Part shown: positions 1 to 9,595 of the stretch, piece after piece
How positions within the stretch are numbered: position 1 is the first letter of the stretch
Layout: the number at the start of each line of letters is the position of its first letter
From: Cichorium intybus
Taxonomy: Eukaryota; Streptophyta; Magnoliopsida; Asterales; Asteraceae
Assembly (NCBI GenBank): GCA_023525715.1
Contig: CM042012.1
Span: 48,586,061-48,650,060 of the forward strand
Length of the DNA stretch: 64,000 bases
Direction: 5' to 3'
Notes under the pieces: model-generated
Told to the model about the DNA's origin: nothing
The model's input: only the letters and a program-made list of their open reading frames with translations
Databases searched by the model: none
Made by a program: the position numbers and the translations under genes

Positions 1-231
1 AATCCACGATTTTAATGCAATCGGAGGTTGATTTGGGTTGAATTTTACGGCTTGGGGGATGACGATGACGGCTAATATATGGTTGATTTGGGTCGAAAAT
101 CTGCAAACGACGATGGAAGATTTATTTGAAGAACTTCTGCGTTTCTTGTTTTCTTCTTCAAAATCTGGTTCAGATCGATCGCACACTTCAATCTTCAGCC
201 GTTTAGGGTTCGATGAGTGAGAGAGCGACAT
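1..231 (-). CDS. Possible first exon of a host gene, cut by the left window edge
   Basis: Read on the minus strand, an ATG at 231-229 opens a frame that stays open for 77 codons to the window edge. The predicted N-terminus begins MSLSHSSNPKRLKIEV and continues with an acidic stretch (EPDFEEENKK) and a basic serine-rich stretch (KKRRSSSNKS). PKRLK and KKRR could act as nuclear localisation signals. The sequence before the ATG is a pyrimidine-rich CTCTC tract, as is common in plant 5' UTRs. I recognise no family and cannot give a function. The frame may contain a splice site before the edge. It could be a chance open frame, but the length in AT-rich DNA and the UTR-like leader favour a real gene start. 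Confidence 0.4.
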   Translation of the reverse strand, partial: MSLSHSSNPKRLKIEVCDRSEPDFEEENKKRRSSSNKSSIVVCRFSTQINHILAVIVIPQAVKFNPNQPPIALKSWI

Positions 232-363
232 ATAGAGAGACGGAGAGAAAAAATAGGAGATAATTAATCAATTGTGTTTATTTGGGGATAAAATTTAAAT
301 ATAATTAATTAATAATTTTGTCAATTTACCTTCATGCCCTTATGAATGATTTGACCAAAATTG

Positions 364-457
364 GTCCTACAATCACACAATAGTTAGAAAATGTATTTGA
401 ACCTACATCTAGAGTTAGTATTAAATACATTTAACAATTATTGTGTGATTGTAGGAC
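364..457. repeat. Short hairpin (inverted repeat), MITE-like
   Basis: GTCCTACAATCACACAATA at the left end is matched by its reverse complement at the right end. A second inner pair (AAATGTATTT with AAATACATTT) extends the stem. It forms a hairpin of about 94 bp with a small loop. No clear target duplication was found, so it could be a MITE remnant or the folded end of a larger element. Confidence 0.5.
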
Positions 458-498
458 GAAATGTGGAGCGTCCGATCGAAATAATCAATGGTGTTAGA

Positions 499-564
499 TT
501 GAAGGGTCTAATTGTAAATTTATAACAATTAATTAATCATATTTTACATATAAACCCTAAAAAG

Positions 565-659
<95 letters not shown>

Positions 660-722
660 AAGGGTCTAATTGTAAATTTATAACAATTAATTAATCAGAT
701 TTTACAATTAAACCTTAAAAAG

Positions 723-808
<86 letters not shown>
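499..808. repeat. Tandemly duplicated unit ending in long (TA)n tracts
   Basis: A unit of about 157 bp is present twice. The unique part lies at 499-566 and again at 657-724 with a few differences, and each copy is followed by a pure (TA)n run (about 567-657 and 725-808). This looks like slippage or unequal exchange in a microsatellite. Run lengths may be affected by assembly error. Confidence 0.8.
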
Positions 809-812
<4 letters not shown>

Positions 813-1180
813 CCCGTTCCGGTGAGGACTCTTTTTTCGGTGAGGACTCGTAAGGACACCTTAAAAAAATTTTAAAAAAATTTTAAAAAAATACAAATCA
901 TAAAATCAAGAATAGTACTATATCATGATCCAAAAAAAATTGGAAAAAAAAATTTGGATCATGGAGAAACAGTAATGATACACAAAAATTTTTATTTGGT
1001 GGATCATTGTTTCATTATAAAAAAAAATAATGATCCACAAGTTTTTTTTCGAATTTTTATTTCTTCAACATAGTACTATGATCCATTTTATTACTTATAT
1101 TTTTGTTTTATTTTTTTTCAATTTTTTTAAGGTGTCCTCACGAGTCCTCACTTTAAGAAGTGTCCTCACCGGATCGCTTA
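809..1180. mobile_element. TIR element (MITE) inserted in a TA repeat
   Basis: An outer inverted pair (CCGGTGAGGAC at 819-829 against GTCCTCACCGG at 1162-1172) and an inner 24-bp pair (840-863 against 1128-1151, one mismatch) enclose an A/T-rich core. The core has its own palindromes around TGATCC motifs. TA repeat lies on both sides, consistent with a TA target site as used by Tc1/mariner (Stowaway) or PIF-type elements, but the target duplication cannot be proved inside (TA)n. No coding capacity. A 95-codon frame at 1030-1317 crosses the element end and is not considered a gene. Confidence 0.6.
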
Positions 1181-1182
1181 TC

Positions 1183-2126
1183 TATATATATATATATATA
1201 TATATATTATTATGTTTATTTAAAGCTATCGTTATAGGGTCCGTTCAAAACGACAATGTAAGGTTGATATTATCTGGATTCTTGTTAAATAAAACCATCA
1301 CTTTCGTAAACACATAAATATTATATGAATTTATCAAAATTTTGAGTGTCAAAGAACCGTTTAATAGATTAAACAATTTGATTAGTTTTATCATTATCTA
1401 AGAGAATTAAATTTGATTTGTTGTTATCGTCTTTTATTATGGCCAAATTAATTTTTTAATATAAATAGTATGTCTAATTCAAAGATACATGTTAAACTCT
1501 TTTGAACTTCGTCAAGCAATTATTAAAAACATCCATTAGAAAGACAAAAAAACATATATTTTATTTCTATTTCTGTTTCATGGTGTGCTCATGTTCTCCT
1601 TTTCAATTGGCAAAGTAGCTGGATATTTTCATGGATCGTCATACTCCATTTATTCGAGTTTGCGTGGTCACCTATAACAAGCTAAATTAATTTTAATAAG
1701 CTTATACATCTAATACATATACGTTATACTGGGATAAAACAAAATAATATACACTATCAAATATAGATAAATACAAGGTAAATTTAGGAAGTGGTGTAAT
1801 ATTTTCAGAAATAATCTCTCTTTAGTAGACAAATTATAGAATTGGTCGGTGTATTTTTTTAAAGTTATAGACACGGTCACCGTTTAATAACGGATTTATA
1901 GAAATTGTCATTATGTTTCATAAAAATGACAGATTTATAGAAGTTGTCTATGCCTAATAACGAATTTACACATTGTTTTTGTGTTTCACAGAAATTACAG
2001 ATTTAGATCTTATTTAAGAAACATTACATAAATGGTGTCGAAAATATATGATTAATAAATCTGTCGTAATGTGAAGGCTATGCTACTAGATAGAAACAAT
2101 ATTACGACTATCATATGGTTTTATAA

Positions 2127-2128
<2 letters not shown>
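1183..2128. other. Intergenic, no gene seen
   Basis: A short TA tract (1183-1206) is followed by AT-rich sequence without recognisable coding potential. At about 1840-1990 loosely repeated phrases of the kind 'TTTATAGAAATTGTC' occur, resembling the degenerate repeat at 42.7-43.0 kb. Confidence 0.5.

Positions 2129-2218
<90 letters not shown>
2129..2218. repeat. (TA)n microsatellite
   Basis: About 90 bp of uninterrupted TA dinucleotides. The open frame of alternating Tyr-Ile across it is an artefact of the repeat. Confidence 0.95.
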
Positions 2219-2219
<1 letters not shown>

Positions 2220-2959
2220 CAAAATATGTTGGCTTTCTTTGTGTTGGCTAGTATCAAATCTTATACATTACATAGTCGTGTTGATTATAGACAAAATCTC
2301 TTGCAAGATTTAGGAAATGCCACCATAATGTATGTTTTCTTGCAGACAACTTTGTTCTGGTGGTAGAGTCTAGGAGTGAGTTCAATGTTGAGTTAGCTCT
2401 GCAAAGTGAACAAAATAGGTGATGGATCTACACAATTATAAGATGATATATGTGGTGCGCTTTCGGTGGGAAGCTAAATGGTGAAAGAAAAGAAGTATAT
2501 ATTGGTGAACACATTTTACTCCCAAATGAGAGTTCGACTACAAGAGGTCTATGATATATAAAGAGATGTGTGTTAAGGATGATGCTACGCACTATATAAA
2601 TGCATAATTGTTGAAGTGGAAGGCAAACCACACAAGTGTCGAGTGACAAGAAAGTCACATCAAAGTTAAAGTGAAAAAAATTATAGTGTTTTATGTATCA
2701 AATTGAATGTTGGCCAATTAAGAAGGCGTTTGGGTGAAAGATAAGGATTGTAGAAACCAAGATAATGTGGTGAACATATGGTAAAACGTTGTTGGATAGA
2801 TTATTGAACATAACAATTGGCAAAAGAAGTCAAGTTACCATCCACAATATTATGGTAGACAAATAGTGGTTTAATGTGCCTTCACATGCAAACATAAAGT
2901 TTCTGATTATTTTTCTTCAAATTTTATCCTTTTAAGTAGGATTTTAGGATTTGGATTTC
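2219..2959. other. No gene seen, possibly 5' part of the decayed LINE
   Basis: No frame here shows a domain. It directly precedes the LINE reverse transcriptase remains and may belong to the same insertion, but nothing in the sequence proves it. Confidence 0.35.
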
Positions 2960-4130
2960 ATTTAAAATCAAATTCCATAAATAATTAAACTCTGAACAGA
3001 TCTCATTTATTAAAGCTCCTCACTTGCTAGGAAATATATATAAAGCAATGTTGATTTTGGGAACAATAAAGCAATAAGACCAGATGGTTTGTGATTGAGT
3101 TTATTAAACATTTTTGTAGTGACATTGAAGAATTGTTGTTCACTTGGTGATGCCCTTTTAACAGTCTAGTTTGATCGAGGAAGGTTGTAACCCTTACTTT
3201 ACTACACTCGTCATAAAGATTCATGGTCTGGCGTTTATTGAAGACTATATATTAACTAGCCTTATATCTTGACAATACACTATTGTTGGTAAACTTTTGG
3301 CCAATCGTTTGTATGAAATGATATTAGATGTGGTAAGTTCGGGACAATCGACCTTTTTTAAAGGTTGCCAATTTCTTGACAGACCATTAATGCTAAAGAA
3401 GATCATTGATTGGCATAAGAAAATTACAAAAAAAAATCATGGTCTTTAAATTTTATTTTGAGAAGGCCTATGACTCCCTTTGTTAGGATTACTTGGGCTA
3501 GGTACTTTAAAATGGGCATTCGCAATAAGTGTGTGCCTTGATTATCCATGACATTTATTTTGTGAATGGTCTTTGCCTCCCAAGTTTCAGATTAAAATGG
3601 GGCTGTGAATATGTAACCCTCTATCTCCTATTTTATTTATCCTTAAAATAGAAGGTTTCCATGTTTTACAAGAGGGGATCTTCAAAGTATTATTTCACGG
3701 TTCAAAAGAAGGGGATGACAGCCATGTAGTTTCTCAATTCTTCTATGCAGACGATGCGATATTTCATGGATAATGAGCTCGAGCTATTGTTAGAAGTATT
3801 GTGAGAATTCGTCATTGTTTATTCCTTGCTTTTGTTCTAAAGACCAGTTTAAAAAAGTAACTTGTCGATTTTGGGGTCAAGTTTATTGAAGTTGGAGATG
3901 TTGTCGGGTTTATTGGTTTCTTACCTTCACGTTTGCATTTTACTTGAGATTACAAATACATTACGGATAAGTGTTGTCAAAGTATTTATGGAGAGGATGG
4001 AAACATGAACATGAATTTTTCTCTTAGTCACGGTTTCTCTCCTGGATAGGCATTCTATGATCCTGAATGTAATTAAGTAACATATGGATTCTTTGTGTTT
4101 AAAAGTGTGGGTTTCGAGAGATCAACTTAT
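2960..4130 (+). pseudogene. Decayed LINE (non-LTR retrotransposon) reverse transcriptase
   Basis: Reverse transcriptase motifs appear in order, scattered over three frames with many stops. They are a degenerate KAxGPDG-like block (NNKAIRPDG, about 3065), a block resembling 'TLVIKI..', then GKLLANRLYEMI (about 3290), QFLDRPLMLKKIIDWHKK (about 3370), a degenerate FEKAYDS block (about 3455), and the catalytic QFFYADDAIF (YADD box, about 3737). In LINEs this enzyme copies element RNA at a nicked target. Order and spacing match plant L1-type elements. No endonuclease domain, poly-A tail or target duplication was recognised, so the ends are approximate. Clearly inactive. Confidence 0.75.
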
Positions 4131-4539
4131 TTTAGGAGGGTATTTGGATGCCAGATACTCCTCTAAAAACATAATTTCCTAGAGTGTATCCTCTTGAATC
4201 AAATAACCATTGTATATTTATGATCATTTTCCTATTGACATTAGGGTAGCTTACTTGCATTGCTAACAAAGGGAGGATTGGATCAATTGCTTGTGTTGCA
4301 AGAAATCCTTCGAAGTATTACATTAACCTCTTTTTAAGTAAACATGTTCTAAGTTTGGCACTTATTACCAGAATTTAAAAAAAGTAAAATTGACATAAAT
4401 TTTATAGAATTAAATGTTAGATATAATGTTCGTAGGAGGCTTATATGAAATACTCAAAACTTAGTTAGACTTATGGGGATCATTAAAGGCTAAATGGTTA
4501 AAATAGCTTGCTGATAATTGCCTTTATGATACCAAAGCT
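4131..4539. other. No gene seen
   Basis: AT-rich spacer between the LINE and Harbinger remains. No motif or repeat was recognised. Confidence 0.4.
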
Positions 4540-5100
4540 TTTACTTGTTGTTTTCGTATAACTAGAGACTTATTTTTACGCATTAGCAATGCTTTAGAGC
4601 CGCGATATGATTTTTAAGCAAAAACCAGATGCCAGAGGTAGAATGGGTTTCAGTTGTTTACAAAAAGGTTCGGCTGCATTTAGATATTTAGGATTCGGTA
4701 TAACAGCTGATGCAACTGATGTGTATTTGAAAATATCTGAGAGGTACGCAAGGGAGTGTATGGATTTTTTTGTGCATGCATTATTGAGGTTTTTGGTAAA
4801 GAGTATTTGCGTAAACCTACAACATGTGATCTTGAGAAATTATATTTGGCACATGAAACAAAGCATGGTTTACTAGAATGATCTGTAGCCTTGATTGAAT
4901 GCATTGGGCGTGAGAAAAATGTCCAACTGCATGACACGGGCAATTTACCTGATGTGATATAGGTGAGCTAACTTTGATACCGGAAGCTGTTGAAACTCAG
5001 GATTTGTGGGTTTGACATGCGCATTTTGAAGTTGCAGGGTCCAACAATGACCAAATTGTTCTTGATCAGTCTTGCATTTTCAATGATATTTGGGTATTTT
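4540..5100 (+). pseudogene. PIF/Harbinger transposase fragment (HARBI1/ALP1-like)
   Basis: Three frames together show the family order typical of plant DDE_Tnp_4 proteins. These are RDLFLRISNALEPRYDF (about 4565), then after a frameshift FKQKPDARGRMGFSCLQK, TADATDVYLKISERYAREC, then after another shift VFGKEYLRKPT and KLYLAHETKHG, a degenerate SIDCMHW block, and SNNDQIVLDQSCIFNDIW before the homology ends near 5100. The first catalytic Asp block is damaged by a stop and the last catalytic residue is missing. The protein would have excised and inserted a Harbinger element or descended from such a gene. No terminal repeats were identified. Confidence 0.75.
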
Positions 5101-5441
5101 TCTAGGATTATTTCAATGTAATATTTTACTTTTATAAAAAATCTAGCATTTTTATTTTATTATTAAATTATTTTTAATTTGAAAATATGACGTGGTGTGA
5201 TAGGTATTTCTAACATTTTTTATTTTACAATGTGATGTAATGTGATGGTGATGTGGAGATGAGATATCACCCATCATATGTGACCATATGATGGATACAC
5301 ATCGTCTAAGTGAGATGACATCATAAATCTTCGACTGCTCCAAAGAATAAAGTTTGGACCTCTTTACCCATTTCTTAGTGGATGCTCCAATTGAGTAGTT
5401 ATATGATCAAACTCGAGTTTGTTTTCTTTAATGTTGATATC
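5101..5441. other. No gene seen
   Basis: AT-rich spacer with short TGATG/CATCA runs. The minus-strand frame at 5152-5343 is rich in His and Thr only because of these runs and is not supported. Confidence 0.4.
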
Positions 5442-5533
5442 TCACAATTTTTTTTTCACATGATAGCTTTATGACGCATACAACATTTCACAATTTCTTT
5501 TTCACATGATAGCTTTATGACGCATACAACATT
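5442..5533. repeat. 46-bp tandem duplication
   Basis: Two adjacent 46-bp copies (5442-5487 and 5488-5533) differ only within a poly-T run. The unit begins TCACAATTT and ends ACGCATACAACATT. It lies just outside the MULE at 5608. Confidence 0.9.
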
Positions 5534-5910
5534 AACTCGTCTTGCAACGACTTCACACTTCATTCCACGTTTACCTTTTCAATAAATTTATTTGTTTATA
5601 AATTAAAGAGAAAATTACAAGAATGGTCCCTATGGTTTGGGGTAAGTTGTGCGCCTAGTCCCTAACTCTCTTTTTAAACTTGGACCATCCTCAGTTTGGA
5701 AACTGTTTGCACGCTTAGTCCTTCTGTCTATATGCAGTTTGTTTTCTCCGTTAGAACGACCCACATGACTTGCATGTTGGGGGTATTTTTGTCATTTAAT
5801 AATTAAAGTCTATTTAATGCACTTGGAAGGTTAAAAGCGTAATCAGTTCCCTTCTTCTCTTCTCGATTTCTCCCGTACACGCCTGTCGTCGCTTTCTCTC
5901 AATCGATTCA

Positions 5911-6257
5911 ATGATGGCAAGGTGCAATTGTGGGCAACCGACAGTGATTCGCACTTCTTGGACTTCTACTAACCCTAGAAGAAAGTTTTACTGTTGTCCA
6001 AACAAGGTAAATGTTCATTTTTCTTTTCTATTAAACCGTAGTTGGGCATGGATGTTAAAGATTTGTTACTGAATCTATAGGGACCATTTTGTAAGTTTAT
6101 TGGTTGGGTTGATGAGGAAACATGTACACGTTGCTCTACAATGATTCCGGGACTATTGAAATCGATGAACAAGCTTGAAGGAGAGAACCAAAAATTGAAG
6201 ATAATCCTGCTATTCTCATGGATGTTGTTCATAGGTGTCCTTGTTTACAAATTGTAG
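5911..6257 (+). CDS. GRF-type zinc-finger protein with C-terminal membrane segment, inside a MULE
   Basis: Two exons, 5911-6006 and 6081-6257, with a GT-AG intron of 74 bp, encode 90 residues. Residues 5-45 form a GRF-type zinc finger: CNCG, then RTSWTSTNPRRKFYCCPN, then CKFIGWVDEE. The expected Cys residues and the Gly-Phe/Ile-Gly-Trp core are present. Residues 57-75 of the short coil that follows hold an MNKLEGENQKLK heptad-like stretch. Residues 73-90 (IILLFSWMLFIGVLVYKL) are hydrophobic and look like a C-terminal membrane anchor. Small plant proteins of this layout (At4g04775-like) are known, but their role is not established. GRF fingers in other proteins bind single-stranded nucleic acid. 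The promoter must lie in or next to the left TIR. The frame is intact although the partner transposase is broken. Confidence 0.75.
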
Positions 6258-6264
6258 ATGATTC

Positions 6265-7135
6265 CTATAATGTAACCAAACTATTTGGATATCAAGGAAA
6301 ATGGCTATTTTGGTTGTCTTAATTGGTTGTTTTTACCACTTTTTGACTTAATATGTTCTCTTTAAAGCTGATTGAATATTTTAATTCGTTGTCTTTTTCC
6401 CTCCATTGACTTAATATGTTGTATTCAAAGGTAAATTACCATTGGATTTACAATAACAACAAACTAAATGTCTTAATCAAAATATCTTAATTCGTTGTAT
6501 TTTTCCCTCTATTGACTTAGTATGTTGTATTCAAAGGTAAATTACCATTGGATTTACAATAACAACAAAGTAAACGTCTTAATCAAAATATAAACAAACT
6601 AAATGTCTTAATCAAGTTCATTACACAATAACATGTGTTACACTAAACATGTCTTACATTACAATAACAACATGTCATACAATATCAGTTTCATTACAGA
6701 AAATCAAGTACATTACACAAAACATGTCTTACATGCAAGACCCATAGTAGTGAAATTACATCAAAATACCTTAATATCAGGTCAGTACCATGTTCAATAT
6801 TACATCAAAATAACCATATCAGTTTCCATACATGCAAGACCCATAGTAGTCAAATTAGAAAATAAACTAGAGTTCTAAAGCAAACAAACTAACATCAAAC
6901 AAACTACTTAACTACCACCAACCTTTTTCCCTTTCTTCTTAACACTTGCAACCCTATTCAGGTCGTTTTTTTAAACTCCAATTCCCTCCTAGTCTGGATT
7001 GCATGAAGGTCGACCTTGTCTTTGAATTCCTTTTCTGAACTAAAAGTTTGATATAAATAAAACGAGTCACTAACAATTGCATCATCATTAGCATATGCCC
7101 TTTGAATCGATTTTATTGACTTCTTCTATTGACTA
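6265..7135. repeat. MULE interior with short tandem and dispersed duplications
   Basis: A unit of about 105 bp is repeated (about 6382-6487 and 6488-6590, sharing TATGTTGTATTCAAAGGTAA). Farther right, ATGCAAGACCCATAGTAGT occurs at about 6733 and again at about 6833. This stretch occupies the place where a transposase catalytic domain would be expected, suggesting deletion and refilling by repair. No supported gene; the frame at 6633-6878 only reads through these repeats. Confidence 0.7.
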
Positions 7136-7139
7136 ACCT

Positions 7140-8161
7140 TCATCAGAAGATGACCCAGATATTAACACTTCATTATCGAGAACATCAAATTCTGCAGTTT
7201 GGTTATCCTCCCTAAGACTTGTACTAATTTGACCTTCTACCCACTCAACATCCTTGTCCACATTAGCAATGAAGTCGTCCATATCTACATTCGCATCATC
7301 TAAAACATTGTCTTCATCAACAATGAAACACTGTCATCAGATTCGCTATCTTCTTCACTATTCTCGTCACTATCATCACCACTCATGCCTTCGACATCAT
7401 TATCAATTCTTGTCCCTAATATTATCCCCAATGTCCCCAATATTATCAGGCATGTTTCCATTTCATTGTGCCCATTCTTGTCCCTAATATTATCCCTATT
7501 GTCAATTTTGGTATCCAAGTTATCAAGCCATGTTTCCATTTCATTGTGCCCATGGTTGTCCCCATCATCATTCCCAACCCTTTGTTCTTCTATTACTGCA
7601 TTTGATGAACTACCAACCTCAATATGTGTATCCTTCCACCCCAAAAATAACTTTTTTGAACAGAAAGGAGGATCAATAATTTCCTACAACCTAACTTTCG
7701 GTTGACTAGGGGACATTGCATAAGTATGCAATTGTGTTTTACCATGTTCAATATAAACTTCAATAAGCTTATGTTTAGGAACATATGTAGCCAAATGACA
7801 AACATCTTGATCACTGCCTAAAGCAAATAACCCAGAATCTAAATCTCCTAAAGGACTTTTGAAGTGATAATAGAGAGGCAAACCTTCTTCCACATAACCA
7901 AGCTCATCCATCATTTCATCGATATCGTGAACAGAGAAGGTGTCACTATCCAACAGGTCAACAAAATTTTTCTGCCCTTTGATGTACTTTCTACCTGGAA
8001 ACTTCGTAAACTCTCCACCATGGTTCAGAATAATCGAGAAAATGGTTGGATGTCCAACTGTTCATTCAAAAAAGATGGATTATGTTTGTAAAAACCAGAA
8101 ATACGTACGATTAATAAGTGTATCACTTACCGTATCGTCTTCCAACATCGATTTCTGCCAT
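7140..8161 (-). pseudogene. MULE transposase N-terminal region (PB1-like domain), broken
   Basis: Exon 1 (8161-8131) encodes MAEIDVGRRY. After a 73-bp intron with GTAAGT donor and AG acceptor, exon 2 from 8057 gives a frame with FTKFPGRKYIKGQK, VDLLDSDTFSVHDIDEMM, LPLYYHFKSPLGDLDSG and HKLIEVYIEHG. These are characteristic of the PB1-like N-terminal domain of plant MULE proteins. An in-frame TAG at 7686-7684 interrupts it. The same frame continues into an acidic Asp/Glu/Asn-rich segment to about 7300, and after a frameshift the FIVDEDNV and VDMDDFIANVDKDVEW blocks follow to about 7140. The SWIM finger and DDE domain are missing. It faces the GRF gene as mudrA faces mudrB. Confidence 0.8.
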
Positions 8162-8550
8162 ATTTGCACGAATACGCCATGAAACCATCTGTATAACTTG
8201 CGCTTGGCGTTTTAGATTTATGGGTTTCTTAGGGTTTTCGTCGATTGTATATGTGTGTGTGTCTGTGTCGACCGTCTCTTGGAATGAAATGATCGTTGTG
8301 AGAATTCGTAACTTCTTCAACTTCTAATTTGGCGTTGGTATACCATATAAAGGAAAGGACGAAATACCCTTTCGTGCCTTGCACGTGGGGTGTTTTAACG
8401 ATTTGTTTTAACACCGCATAGACGGAAGGACTAAGCGTGCAAACAGTTTCCAAACTGAGGATGGTCCGAGTTTAAAAAGAGAGTTAGAGACTAGGCGCGC
8501 AACTTACCCCAAACTATAGGGACCATTCGTGTAATTTTCTCTAAATTAAA

Positions 8551-9434
8551 TTATACAATATAAGCTTATTTAATCTACGTAGTATTACAAATATTTTTTT
8601 AGTTCAACTTGAATAAACAAAGAGCAAATAGAGTCTAAAATATTAACAAATTAAGTTTAAAGTTACGATTTACCTCAATTATAATAAGAGGAACCAAAGG
8701 AACGTTCAAAACGTGTTGAAAATTTGGTATTACCCATGACAAAACCTTGCATTATTTTATAAAAGTGACTTCAATAATTGTGACCACTAACCTATCCTTC
8801 ACCTGAGTGCGCATATAAATCCAACATGAAACATAATAATTTGATAAATAGTTTTTTTTAAGAAAAAGTATTCATCTCCTATCTACATATATTTAATAAT
8901 TGATTTCGATAATAAACCCAAAGGCTCCATGCTGATCACTAAATTGTTTATCAAAGTGATAATGTGTTTCAGTTAGTGAATCTCGTAATAGCAGGACATA
9001 CTTCTATAAATATTTTATATATTAAAGTTTTTTTTATAAGGATTTTTTTAGAAAGATAATCTTAAATTCCATATATCAGAAAAAATATATTGGAAGTCCG
9101 TAGCTTAACACATCATTGTCAATCATCATTGAGCCTCTCTCTTAGAGGAGATTGTCAGTATATCACACATTGGTGCGATACGGTCATATAATTTTCTATA
9201 TAAATTAGAGTCTCACCTCTATCCATAAAGATTATTTTGAAAAAACAATTTTAAACTCCACATATATCTTACGGTTTCAATTTTTTTTATCAAAATAGTT
9301 ATAACATCATCACACCCATGTACTAGAATATTATCTGTGTATTGGAGAACCTAAAGTTTTCAATATCTCTTCCTTGTCTTGTAGAAGGAATACCTATGTT
9401 TGTAGGATCCTGTCACTAATCAATTAGCGGTTTA
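8551..9434. other. No gene seen
   Basis: AT-rich sequence. A short self-complementary stretch (CTCTCTCTTAGAGGAG near 9135) is visible, but there are no coding motifs. Confidence 0.45.
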
Positions 9435-9442
9435 CGTGGAAG

Positions 9443-9587
9443 TAGGGGCGGACCTAAGGGGTTCTCGGGGTAGCATGTGTTATACCTCAAATTTTCAGGT
9501 ATAATGTAAAATTTTTAGAAAATTTTCCATCGTAGTGTGAATTTTCCGATATACTACCCCCAAAATTTTGTTCTGGGTCCACTACTG
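9443..9587. mobile_element. 145-bp hAT-type MITE with 8-bp target duplication
   Basis: The element starts TAGGGGCGGACC and ends GGTCCACTACTG, imperfect inverted ends of the CAGnGGCGGA(C/T)CC type common in plant hAT MITEs. The 8-bp word CGTGGAAG is repeated exactly at 9435-9442 and 9588-9595, the duplication size made by hAT transposases. No coding capacity. Confidence 0.8.
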
Positions 9588-9595
9588 CGTGGAAG

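Larger units (their letters stand above)
5608..8541. mobile_element. Mutator-like element (MULE) with long TIRs and 9-bp target duplication
   Basis: Terminal inverted repeats of about 125 bp (5608-5734 and 8414-8541) begin GAGAAAATTAC and differ at about six positions by eye. They are flanked by the same 9-bp word TAAATTAAA (5599-5607 and 8542-8550), the size expected for Mutator elements. Inside, a GRF zinc-finger gene starts near the left TIR and reads rightwards, while a broken transposase N-terminal gene starts near the right TIR and reads leftwards. This is the convergent plan of MuDR. The catalytic DDE region is absent and the middle holds short duplications, so the element can move only if helped. 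The clean TIRs and exact target duplication suggest a fairly recent insertion. Confidence 0.92.

Noticed and set aside
2071..2313. Tyr-Ile repeat reading frame
   Set aside because: Produced by the (TA)n microsatellite; same for frames at 25852-26126.
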